A stretch of 64,000 bases of DNA from Massilia rubra (lineage in GTDB: Bacteria > Pseudomonadota > Gammaproteobacteria > Burkholderiales > Burkholderiaceae_D), in the NCBI RefSeq assembly GCF_011682065.1, contig NZ_VUYU01000010.1, positions 1 to 64,000 of the forward strand, read 5' to 3'. Position numbers and translations under genes: made by a program. This document shows, piece by piece, positions 43,068-50,836 of the stretch. Position 1 is the first letter of the stretch. Every line of letters begins with the position of its first letter. The notes under the pieces were generated by a model. It was not told where the DNA came from. It did no database searches and saw nothing but the letters and a program-made list of their open reading frames with translations.

Positions 43068-43541
43068 ATGCCCGACTTCGAAAACAAGATCTGCCCCCGC
43101 CCTGACCTCGCCGCCCGCGTCGCCGCCCTGCCCAAACCGGTGGTGCTGACCAACGGCGTGTTCGACATCCTGCACCGCGGCCACGTGACCTACCTGGCCC
43201 AGGCGCGCGCCCTGGGCGCCTCGCTGGTGGTGGCCGCCAACACCGACGCCTCGGTCAAGCGCCTCGGCAAGGGCGACGACCGTCCCCTCAACAACGCCGC
43301 CGACCGCATGGCCGTGCTGGCGGCCCTCGAATCGGTCAGCCTGGTGGTCGATTTCGACGAAGACACCGCCCTCGAAGTGGTCCTCGAAGCGCGCCCCGAC
43401 ATCTACGCCAAGGGCGGCGACTACGACATGCACGCCATTCCCGAAGGCCAGGCCGTATTGGCCTACGGCGGCCAGGCGGTCGCCATCGATTTCGAACACG
43501 ACCGTTCGACCACCAAGCTGCTGTCGAAAATCCGCACGTAA
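43068..43541 (+). CDS. rfaE2: D-glycero-beta-D-manno-heptose 1-phosphate adenylyltransferase
   Basis: A 157-residue cytidylyltransferase-fold enzyme corresponding to the C-terminal half of HldE. It activates heptose 1-phosphate to ADP-heptose for the lipopolysaccharide inner core. The nucleotide-binding motif is LTNGVFDILHRGHVTYL with the HxGH signature. RPLNNAADRMAVLAALESV and ISSK-like RSTTKLLSKI at the C-terminus complete the family pattern. As in other betaproteobacteria the kinase half (rfaE1) is separate and not in the window. The ribosome site before the ATG at 43068 is weak. It is 14 bases ahead of the next gene. Confidence 0.92.
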   Translation: MPDFENKICPRPDLAARVAALPKPVVLTNGVFDILHRGHVTYLAQARALGASLVVAANTDASVKRLGKGDDRPLNNAADRMAVLAALESVSLVVDFDEDTALEVVLEARPDIYAKGGDYDMHAIPEGQAVLAYGGQAVAIDFEHDRSTTKLLSKIRT

Positions 43542-43555
43542 CCAAGGAAACCGCC

Positions 43556-44602
43556 ATGGGTGGAAACGCCATGAAACACGTCGGCGTCACCCGTCAGTCG
43601 GCGGCCGATTACACGGCCATCACCACCGCCACGATCGACAAGCTGCGCGCGCTCTTTCCCGGCATCGGTTGCCAGCCGATCCTCGCCTACGGCAGCAAGG
43701 AAAGCTTCGGCGACAGCGACATCCTGATCGAATCGACCCACCTGCCGCCCGACTGGATCGAGCAGGTCAAGGCCGCTTTTGCGCCGCAGGACCTGGTCGT
43801 CAACGGCGACGTGGTCTCGTTCGACTTCCGCTCGATGCAGATCGACCTGATCACCACCCCGGCTGAAGAAATGGCCTTCGCCGCGTCCTACTACGCCTTC
43901 AACGACCTGGGCAACCTGATGGGCCGCATCGCCCACAAGATGGGCCTCAAATACGGCCATGACGGCCTGTGGAAGCTCCTGCGCGACAACGACCAGGTGT
44001 TCGCCGACATCCTCATCTCGCGCGACGTCGCCAAGACCTTCGCCCTGCTCGGCTACGACCATGCGCGTTACCTGCAAGGTTTCGACACCCTGGAGGACGT
44101 GTTTGAATTTGCCGCTTCGACCCCGTATTTTCACCGCCAGATCTACCTGCTCGACAACCGCAACGCCGCCAGCCGCGTGCGCGACGCCAAGCGGCCGTCG
44201 TACACCGCGTTCCTGGCCTGGATCGCGGACAAACCGGAACTGGACCGCTACAGCTGGTCGGCTTGGGACGGCGGTAAAAAATCAGTGGAGCGCGATGCCG
44301 AACGGGCCGACTGGGAACAGCGCATCTTCAGCGGCATCTTCCCTGAAGCGCGCCCGCAGTACCTGGCGGCGATCGACGAACACGAAACGCACAAGCGCGC
44401 GAAAGTGGTCTGGAACGGCGCCATCGTCGGCGCGCAGACCGGCTACCAGGGACGAGAACTGGGCGAGTTCATGGCCGCGTGCCGCGCCAGCTTCCTGGAC
44501 GCGCCGCACGACGCGGCGCTGTCGTTCGAGCAGTGGGTGCTGACCCTCGCAGCGGGCGACATCAGCGCCCACATCGGCGCATATCAACACAGCTGGCGCT
44601 AG
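43556..44602 (+). CDS. Putative nucleotidyltransferase-fold protein of unknown substrate
   Basis: A 348-residue cytosolic protein. Near residue 42 it contains LAYGSKESFGDSDILIE, a match to the GS-x-DxD core of the polymerase-beta/MNT nucleotidyltransferase superfamily, and QIDLIT near residue 100 supplies the third acidic residue. A helical C-terminal region (about 130-340) is rich in Trp and Tyr. I do not know its substrate; candidates are RNA, nucleotides or a protein. The start at 43556 follows AAGGAAA; an ATG at 43571 is possible. It is coupled in direction with rfaE2 and converges with the 634-residue gene two bases beyond its stop. Confidence 0.65.
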   Translation: MGGNAMKHVGVTRQSAADYTAITTATIDKLRALFPGIGCQPILAYGSKESFGDSDILIESTHLPPDWIEQVKAAFAPQDLVVNGDVVSFDFRSMQIDLITTPAEEMAFAASYYAFNDLGNLMGRIAHKMGLKYGHDGLWKLLRDNDQVFADILISRDVAKTFALLGYDHARYLQGFDTLEDVFEFAASTPYFHRQIYLLDNRNAASRVRDAKRPSYTAFLAWIADKPELDRYSWSAWDGGKKSVERDAERADWEQRIFSGIFPEARPQYLAAIDEHETHKRAKVVWNGAIVGAQTGYQGRELGEFMAACRASFLDAPHDAALSFEQWVLTLAAGDISAHIGAYQHSWR

Positions 44603-44604
44603 CG

Positions 44605-46509
44605 CTACTCATCTTCTTCACGCGCCGCCAGCTTGCGGCGCAGTTCCTCGCGTTCCGCATCGAACAGGAACGGCAGTTCCAGCCACTGCTCGTACAAGAG
44701 CGTGACCCAGTCCCAATGGCCGACCTCGGGAATATGCCGCTCCATCCGCGCGAACAAGCGCATGATGTCGGTGGCGCAGGCCGGTTCCGTGGTGGCGATG
44801 CGGGCCAGTACCCGGATCGCCGCGCAGGTGGTCCAGTCCATCGGCCCGAACAGGACCGAGACCAGCGCGCGGCGCCGCTCCGACCCCTCCCAGCCGCTGT
44901 CGATCTGGCCCAGCACATACGCCGCCGCCAGCTGCACGCGCGGCAGCCATTCGAGCGCGCGCACGTCCTGCGGCAGCGGCGGCGGGTACACCATCGCCGC
45001 CAATATGTCGCGCACATGGCGCGTGCCGAAGCGCGCCGCCACGTGGCTGGCCGCGGCCCAGTTCTCGTTCGGGTTGTAGGGCGCCAGCGCCAACGCCGCG
45101 ATGGCGTCCCGCACCGCCGCGTCGGGCGCCGGCAAGGCCGGATGCGGCACGGTGCCCTCGTACGCCCACAGCGGATAATCGACCGGCGCCAGCGCCAGGC
45201 GCGGGTCGACGGCCGGAAGCGGGCCGAAAGTAATCTCCAGCTTCACCGGGGGATTGCGTCCCGCCAGTTCGAGCGCGAATGCAAGCCGGTTGCTCGGCGC
45301 TTCCATGACAGTGGCGGAGATCGCCATCGCGCCCCCGCTGTCGTCGGTGTTGCCGTTTTCCCGCCAGCGTTCGAGCAGGGTGCGCAGCAGGTTGGCGCCG
45401 GCGTCGTGCGATTGCGCCAGCCGTCCACGCTCGCGGAACACCAGCAGGTGCGCGCGGTTATCGCCCTTGCGCATCGCCTCCCACAAGCGCTCCATCCAGG
45501 CTTCGTCGCCATCGAGCTTGTAACGGCAGTACCAGGACGAGGGCAGCGCCCACGCCTGCTCGCTCTCGGACGCCAGCACGGCCTCGTACCAGAACAGCGC
45601 CTTGTGCCAGTTGCCCGCCTCGAAGCAGGTGTCGCCCGCTTCCAGCTTGGGCGTGATGTCGGCCGGATCGAAGCTGCCGGCGTGGATGAAGGCTTGTTCG
45701 GATTCGTCGAAGCGCCGCATGCAGCGCAGCAGCAGGCCGATGGCGTTGGCCTGCTCGGCGGAGGCGGCCTGCCCGATCGGGCCGGTGATCGCCAGCGCCG
45801 CATCGACATTGCCGGCTTTGCGTTGCAGGCCGGCGCGCACCAGCAGCAGGGTGGGCGACGGCGCATAGCCGGCGCTGGCGCGTTCGGCCAGGCTTGCCCA
45901 GCGCCCCATGTCGCGCACGGTGCCGGCCGAAGATTGGTGGGCCTCTTCGACGCTATTGAGCGCCGTCGCCAGCAACTGCATCATGCTCGTTTCGCCGATA
46001 CGGGCGAGCGCGCCGTCCTGCTCGAGCCAGTCGAGCGCCCATGCATGCAGATAGGTCGCGTGCCCGGCGGCACGCGAGATCTGCAGCAGCAGGTCGAGCG
46101 CCTCTGGCGTCTTGCCCTGGCGCTGCCAGAACCAGGCGCGCAAGGCTTCGCTGTTGACAAAGCGCTCGTCGCCGACCGGCAGCAGGGCATCCACATCATC
46201 GCCGGCCGCGTCCAGGTAGCGCGCGGCCAGCGCCTGCCAGTCGGCGCGGCCTGGATCGACTTCCAGCAGGACGGCCAGGTGCGATGCGCCGTGGGCCAGG
46301 TTGGCGCCGGTTTCGAGTTCGGTGCTGGCGACGATCAGGTTGAATTCGGGCGTGCCCTCGCGCAGGGTGAGCTCCGGGCCGGCGTCGGCCGGCGGGTGCG
46401 CATCGTTTGGCGCGCTCACATCGCTTGGCGTCGCGGACCCTACTCCGGCGTTGTTGATTTTTTCTTTTTTGCCTGTTATCTGGCCGGTGAGTTTCTTAAG
46501 CCAATTCAT
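44605..46509 (-). CDS. Large hypothetical helical-repeat protein
   Basis: A 634-residue protein I do not recognise. After a basic N-terminus (MNWLKKLTGQITGKKEK) and a Pro/Ala linker, residues 70-410 read as irregular TPR-like helical pairs (AALAITGPIGQAASAEQANAIG, then GNWHKALFWYEAVLAS). The C-terminal third (about 480-625) resembles HEAT-type repeats (VRDAIAALALAPYNPNENWAAA; CAAIRVLARIATTEPACATDIM). No signal peptide or enzyme motif is visible, so it is probably a cytosolic scaffold. The start at 46509 was chosen because upstream codons belong to the divergent gene's region. It converges with the nucleotidyltransferase gene. Confidence 0.7.
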   Translation of the reverse strand: MNWLKKLTGQITGKKEKINNAGVGSATPSDVSAPNDAHPPADAGPELTLREGTPEFNLIVASTELETGANLAHGASHLAVLLEVDPGRADWQALAARYLDAAGDDVDALLPVGDERFVNSEALRAWFWQRQGKTPEALDLLLQISRAAGHATYLHAWALDWLEQDGALARIGETSMMQLLATALNSVEEAHQSSAGTVRDMGRWASLAERASAGYAPSPTLLLVRAGLQRKAGNVDAALAITGPIGQAASAEQANAIGLLLRCMRRFDESEQAFIHAGSFDPADITPKLEAGDTCFEAGNWHKALFWYEAVLASESEQAWALPSSWYCRYKLDGDEAWMERLWEAMRKGDNRAHLLVFRERGRLAQSHDAGANLLRTLLERWRENGNTDDSGGAMAISATVMEAPSNRLAFALELAGRNPPVKLEITFGPLPAVDPRLALAPVDYPLWAYEGTVPHPALPAPDAAVRDAIAALALAPYNPNENWAAASHVAARFGTRHVRDILAAMVYPPPLPQDVRALEWLPRVQLAAAYVLGQIDSGWEGSERRRALVSVLFGPMDWTTCAAIRVLARIATTEPACATDIMRLFARMERHIPEVGHWDWVTLLYEQWLELPFLFDAEREELRRKLAAREEDE

Positions 46510-46639
46510 GTAGCTGTCCCGATAGTGATTGAATAAGTAAATCGCGGATGATATTGTCGCACGCGGGCAATACCGCCACTGATGCGTGCATAATCGGTCA
46601 TCGACCGCATGACCAATGCAAAAAACGAATTGGAAAACG

Positions 46640-47059
46640 ATGAAAGCGCAGCGCACTTTTTTGTATGGCATCACCCTTGCGGCAGGGCTGTGCACGTCCT
46701 TGCCAGCAATGGCCGTCATCATGGATGGGAAAGCGGTCGAGGACGCGGCCAGGTTGATTGGGGTGGGCATTCCTTTCCTTGTATGCTTGTTCGGCCTCGG
46801 TTTTTACCTGTATTTTTCGCGCCGGCCCATGCACGAAAAGATGACCATGCTGGCGATATATAATCTGCTGGCACTGATACTCGCACTGATCATTTTGCCA
46901 GGCGAGCTCGGCTGGTCCTGGCTCGCGGTCTGGATCGCGCCGGTGGTGGCGGTGATGGCGTATACGTTTGCTTTTCCGATTGTTCCGGCAAGCGATACCG
47001 CGCCGGAACCAGCGCCGCTCGATCATATGTCACACCAACGCTTTTCCGACCGATCATGA
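46640..47059 (+). CDS. Hypothetical inner-membrane protein
   Basis: A 139-residue protein with a signal-like N-terminal hydrophobic segment (FLYGITLAAGLCTSLPAMA) and three more membrane segments (IGVGIPFLVCLFGLGFYLYF; LLALILALIILPG; WLAVWIAPVVAVMAYTFAF). A short polar tail follows. Function unknown. The ATG at 46640 is preferred, because an earlier one at 46616 would lengthen the cytosolic end ahead of the signal. It overlaps the next gene by four bases, so the two are translated together. GC content is lower than in the flanking regions. Confidence 0.65.
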   Translation: MKAQRTFLYGITLAAGLCTSLPAMAVIMDGKAVEDAARLIGVGIPFLVCLFGLGFYLYFSRRPMHEKMTMLAIYNLLALILALIILPGELGWSWLAVWIAPVVAVMAYTFAFPIVPASDTAPEPAPLDHMSHQRFSDRS

Positions 47060-47574
47060 GCATGCACCATGCAGCTTTACTCGGCCTTTTCGCTGGCGCG
47101 CTGTGCGGCGGCGTGGCCGCTGCCGGCAATCCCGATCTCGAAGTGAATTTGATGAAAGCCATGAAATTTGACAAGGCATCGGAAAAACGCATCGGCAGCT
47201 CCGGAAAAGCCATCCAGGCCTATATGAAAGCCGGCTATGTCAATCAACGTCCGAACGGGCGCGCCGATTACACCGATTATTACCTTCTCAATAAGCCGGC
47301 GACCTTGTTGGGACACCCGCTGGTGCTGATTGAAGAGGAATACATGACGCGTTACGCCGGCTGCTGCGTCAGCAAGGGGATTGGCGTCACGGTCGGCGTG
47401 GCGGGCAGCCTCGGGGCGCTGAAAAAATTCGCGGCGCAGAATCGCTGCACGCTGGAAGAAAATGTCGATCCCGGCAAACAATTGCGCTCGTTCGGCATCA
47501 AGAATGCTCTTCCGAAGGGCACATATGCGTCCCTGAGTTGCCGCGTGCGCGATGCTGAACAACATGCTCGATAG
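47056..47574 (+). CDS. Hypothetical secreted protein
   Basis: A 172-residue protein with an N-terminal signal peptide (ALLGLFAGALCGGVAAAG, cleaved near residue 24). Its mature part contains GRADYTDYYLLNKPATLLG, YAGCCVSKGIGVTVG and a Cys-containing tail (NRCTLEENVDPGK; LSCRVRDAEQ). The four cysteines suggest disulfides in the periplasm. I do not recognise a family. Its start overlaps the membrane protein gene by four bases, and its end overlaps the HD-domain gene by 23 bases, so the three form one tightly packed transcript. Confidence 0.65.
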   Translation: MSMHHAALLGLFAGALCGGVAAAGNPDLEVNLMKAMKFDKASEKRIGSSGKAIQAYMKAGYVNQRPNGRADYTDYYLLNKPATLLGHPLVLIEEEYMTRYAGCCVSKGIGVTVGVAGSLGALKKFAAQNRCTLEENVDPGKQLRSFGIKNALPKGTYASLSCRVRDAEQHAR

Positions 47575-48085
47575 CCGTGCCGACGCGTATGCCTTGCTGC
47601 GCGCGCTTGGCGCCAGCGCGCGCCTGCTGCGTCACCTGCAACTGGTGGGCGAAGCCACCGATGCGCTGATCGATACCTACAACAGCCTGCAACTGCGCTT
47701 CGACGCGCGCCTGATCGAGCTTGGCGCGGCGGTGCACGATGCCGGCAAGATCACCTTCCCCGAAGAACTCGACGGCCCCGGTTCGCGCCACGAACCGGCC
47801 GGCCAGGCCCTGATGCTGGCCAACGGCGTGCCGCCGGCGGTGGCGCGCTGCTGCGTGTCGCACGCGGCGTGGCAGGAACCGGGCAACTCGTTCGAGGAAT
47901 TGTCGGTCGCGCTGGCCGACAAACTCTGGAAGGGCAAGCGCGAAGAAGAACTCGAGCTGCGCGTCATCGATATGATCGCCGCACAACGCGGCCAATTGCG
48001 CTGGGATGTGTTCACCACGCTCGACTCGGCGTTCGAAGACATCGCCGCCGGTGGCGGCGAACGCCTGCGGCGCAGCATCGTTTAA
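47552..48085 (+). CDS. HD domain-containing phosphohydrolase-like protein
   Basis: A 177-residue protein with the metal-binding HD pattern: His in LLRHLQLVGEA, the HD pair in GAAVHDAGKITFPEEL, a further His in SRHEPAGQA and SHAAW, and the distal Asp in ALADKLWKGKR. HD proteins hydrolyse phosphate esters, typically of nucleotides; the substrate is unknown. The ATG at 47552 lies inside the preceding gene (23-base overlap), with 47564 as alternative. It converges with the LacI regulator gene, overlapping its stop by four bases. Confidence 0.8.
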   Translation: MLNNMLDSRADAYALLRALGASARLLRHLQLVGEATDALIDTYNSLQLRFDARLIELGAAVHDAGKITFPEELDGPGSRHEPAGQALMLANGVPPAVARCCVSHAAWQEPGNSFEELSVALADKLWKGKREEELELRVIDMIAAQRGQLRWDVFTTLDSAFEDIAAGGGERLRRSIV

Positions 48086-49095
48086 GTCAGTCGCCGCACC
48101 GATTCGCGCACCACCAGGCTCAGTGCCGGCAGCGCCACCTTCACCTCGTCATGCCCGATCATCCCCAGCATCATGGTGCCGATGCACGAACCGACGTCGT
48201 ACAAGGGCTGGCGCACCGTGGTCAGGGGCGGGGTGGTGTACATCGAACTATGCAGGTCGTCAAAACCGATGATCGACACGTCTTCCGGCACGCGGATGCT
48301 GCGCCGGTACAGCGCCAGGCGCGCGCCGTAGGCGGAGAGATCGTTGGCCGCGAAGATGGCCGAAAAACGCGCCCCCGAAGTAAGCAGCTGGTTGACCGCC
48401 TGCAGCCCGCCCGACTCCTGGAAGTCGCCCGCCACGATCAAGTCCGGATCGGGTTCGATGCGGTGTTTCGCCAGCGTGTCGCGGTAGCCGGCCAGGCGCG
48501 CATGCGCATCTTCCTGGTCGTCCGAACCGCGAATGAAGGCGATGCGCCGGTGCCCCTGTTCGATCAGCAGTTCCATCGCCTCGCAGGCGGCGCCGTAATT
48601 GTCGAGGAAAAAACCGAAAACCCGCTCGCCTTCGAGCTTGCGCCCGAACGCCACGATCGGCACGCGCTGCGAAAAGTCGAGGATCTGGGTGTCGCTCATG
48701 TTCCCGGTCAGGATCACCACGCCGTCCACGCGCCGCCCGATCAGCAGTTCGACCCGTTCGGCTTCCTCGGCCGCGTGCCAGTGCCCGCTCATGATCAGCA
48801 GCGCGTAGCCGGCCGCCTTGACCGCATCCTCGATGCCGACCATGGCGTCGTTGAAGTAGCCCGACACCAGCGACTGCGTCAATACGCCGATGGTGCGCGT
48901 GCTGCCCATCTTCAGGCCCTGCGCCACCAGGTTCGGCTTGTAGTTCAGGCGTTCGATGGCGTCTTCGATGCTGCGCCGCTTGGCGTCCGACACGCGCGCG
49001 GTGCCGTTCATGAAGCGCGACGCGGTGGCCGGGGACACACCGGCGGCATGCGCCACCTGGTGCAATGTAACGGGGCCGCTGTGAATAGTCCTCAT
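48082..49095 (-). CDS. LacI family transcriptional regulator
   Basis: A 337-residue regulator. The N-terminal helix-turn-helix (VTLHQVAHAAGVSPATASRF, residues 9-28) is followed by the hinge helix (NYKPNLVAQGLKMGSTRTIG) and a periplasmic-binding-protein-like sugar-sensing domain to residue 330. It lies ten bases after the halogenase-like gene on the same strand and faces the sugar-utilisation operon. By position it is the local repressor acting on the two palindromes at 50750-50782. The inducer is probably a glucoside or its breakdown product. Confidence 0.9.
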   Translation of the reverse strand: MRTIHSGPVTLHQVAHAAGVSPATASRFMNGTARVSDAKRRSIEDAIERLNYKPNLVAQGLKMGSTRTIGVLTQSLVSGYFNDAMVGIEDAVKAAGYALLIMSGHWHAAEEAERVELLIGRRVDGVVILTGNMSDTQILDFSQRVPIVAFGRKLEGERVFGFFLDNYGAACEAMELLIEQGHRRIAFIRGSDDQEDAHARLAGYRDTLAKHRIEPDPDLIVAGDFQESGGLQAVNQLLTSGARFSAIFAANDLSAYGARLALYRRSIRVPEDVSIIGFDDLHSSMYTTPPLTTVRQPLYDVGSCIGTMMLGMIGHDEVKVALPALSLVVRESVRRLT

Positions 49096-49105
49096 TGTCT
49101 GGTTC

Positions 49106-50653
49106 TCATCGTCGTTGGCACAAGTGTTCCACCAGCGCGCGGTGCGGCGGCAGGTCGGCCAGCGCATGGCCGGCCAGTTTGGCGATCATCGCAAATTCGC
49201 CAGCCGCTTCGTCGCGCCGCGCCGGATGGCAGGCGCTTGGATGCAGGCTGGTGGCGAACTCCATCCCGTACAGCACGTACTGCCAGCTCGACGTCGGATA
49301 CATCTCCACGTCGGCCACGAAGTCGAGCCGGTGCGGCGCACGGCAGCGCCACATGGCCAGCTTGTCGCGCAAGGATTCGGGAATCGAGCGCGGGTCGGTG
49401 TTGTCGGTCCAGAAGGCCGAATCGGTGCGCTGCGACAGGCAGTAGTGCAGCTTGATGAAGTCGACCACGCGCTCGTAGCGCTCGCGCATCAGGCGGTTGT
49501 ACTGGGCCGCCACCGGGGCGGTGTCGCCGTTGAACGGGAACAGGTGGCCGATCAGGTAAGCCGCCGTTTCGATCAGGCCGATGCCGGACGATTCGAGCGG
49601 CTCCAGGAAGCCGCCCGAGAGGCCGACCGCCACGCAGTTTTTGATCCACTGCACGTCGCGGTAGCCGATGTTGAGTTTCAGCTGGCGCGGCGTGAGGCCG
49701 TCGGCCGCCGCCCCGATGTACTGGCGCAGCACCTGTTCGGCGCGTTGGTCGGTGGTGTGGCGGCTCGAATACACGTAGCCGATGCCGCGCCGCTGCTGCA
49801 GGCCGATGTCCCAGGTCCATCCGGCTTCGTGCGCGGTGGAGATGGTGTACGACGGGATCGGGGTGTCCGGCGCGGGGTAGGGCACCTGCATCGCCAGCGC
49901 GCGGTCGACGAACAGCACGTCATCCATCTTGCGAAACGGTGAACCCAGTGCTTCGCCGATCAGCGCGGCCCGAAAACCCGTGCAGTCCACGTACAGGTCC
50001 GCGCCCAGCGCGCCATGTTCGCGCGTGTGCACGCAGGCGATCGCGCCGTCGGCCTCCAGCTCGACCCGTTCCACCGTGGCCTGCACATGGCGCACGCCGA
50101 GCGAGCGGCCATGCTCGGCCAGCAGGGCGGCGAAGCGCCCGGCGTCGAAGTGGTAGGCGTAGTTCATCGGCCCGGTGTAGTCGGCGTCGGCCAGGCGTTT
50201 CGGCCCGTGCGCGGCGTCGGCCACGCGTTTTTGCATGGTCGCCGCCTGCGCGAACGGCACGCCGGCGCCGGCCGTGCCCTGCAGCCAGTGCGGCAGCAGT
50301 TCCGGCCCGCCCTGGCGCTGGCTGGGCTGGCTGAACGGATGGAAGTAGTGGTCGGCGCCGGGCGCGCCGGCCGGGCGTACCCAGTTGTTGAAGCGTACGC
50401 CCTGCTTGAAGGTGGCCTGGCATTCGCGCACGAAGCGCGCTTCGTCGATGCCGATCGCCGCCAGGGTCGCGCGGATCGAGGGAAAGGTGCCTTCGCCCAC
50501 GCCGATGATGCCGATCTCGGGCGACTCGACCAGGGTGATGGCTACGCCGGCCGCGCCGGCGTGCGCCGCACCCAGGGTGCGCGCCAGGTAGCAGGCGGTC
50601 AGCCAGCCGGCAGTGCCGCCGCCGACGATCAATACGTTATGAAACGCTTTCAT
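49106..50653 (-). CDS. Tryptophan halogenase-like flavoprotein
   Basis: A 515-residue FAD-dependent protein of the tryptophan 7-halogenase family. The FAD motif is LIVGGGTAGWLTACYLAR. The catalytic-lysine region reads ECQATFKQGVRFNNW, with Lys near residue 79 as in true halogenases. The second family motif, WxWxIP, appears as WTWDIG near residues 278-283, so its proline is replaced. Halogenase-like genes recur next to TonB-dependent receptors in carbohydrate loci of Xanthomonas and Caulobacter, where halogenation has not been shown. The ATG at 50653 follows AAGGGG. Function in the locus is unknown. Confidence 0.85.
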   Translation of the reverse strand: MKAFHNVLIVGGGTAGWLTACYLARTLGAAHAGAAGVAITLVESPEIGIIGVGEGTFPSIRATLAAIGIDEARFVRECQATFKQGVRFNNWVRPAGAPGADHYFHPFSQPSQRQGGPELLPHWLQGTAGAGVPFAQAATMQKRVADAAHGPKRLADADYTGPMNYAYHFDAGRFAALLAEHGRSLGVRHVQATVERVELEADGAIACVHTREHGALGADLYVDCTGFRAALIGEALGSPFRKMDDVLFVDRALAMQVPYPAPDTPIPSYTISTAHEAGWTWDIGLQQRRGIGYVYSSRHTTDQRAEQVLRQYIGAAADGLTPRQLKLNIGYRDVQWIKNCVAVGLSGGFLEPLESSGIGLIETAAYLIGHLFPFNGDTAPVAAQYNRLMRERYERVVDFIKLHYCLSQRTDSAFWTDNTDPRSIPESLRDKLAMWRCRAPHRLDFVADVEMYPTSSWQYVLYGMEFATSLHPSACHPARRDEAAGEFAMIAKLAGHALADLPPHRALVEHLCQRR

Positions 50654-50749
50654 GAATTGCCCCTTTTTGTGGCGATGTGTGGCAGATATGACAAATCGGC
50701 TCGCACCATAATATTTCGTTTGACTTTGGAATGCACCGAAATGTACCAT

Positions 50750-50782
50750 GAAATCGTTTTCACGCAATCTGAAAACGTTTTC
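50750..50782. promoter_or_regulatory. Two LacI-type operators
   Basis: GAAATCGTTTTC (50750-50761) and the perfect palindrome GAAAACGTTTTC (50771-50782) have a central CG typical of LacI-family operators. Their centres are 21 bp apart, two helical turns, so two dimers would bind the same DNA face. They lie between the divergent halogenase and receptor genes, so one regulator could control both. Confidence 0.7.
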
Positions 50783-50836
50783 TCGCCCAGCCAAGTTTTG
50801 AACAACAAAAATCGGACAATTCCGAATGGAGACTGC

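Noticed and set aside
44479-46536. 685-codon plus-strand frame opposite the large helical-repeat gene
   Set aside because: Arg/Gln/His-rich composition typical of antisense frames, and it overlaps the end of the nucleotidyltransferase gene out of frame.
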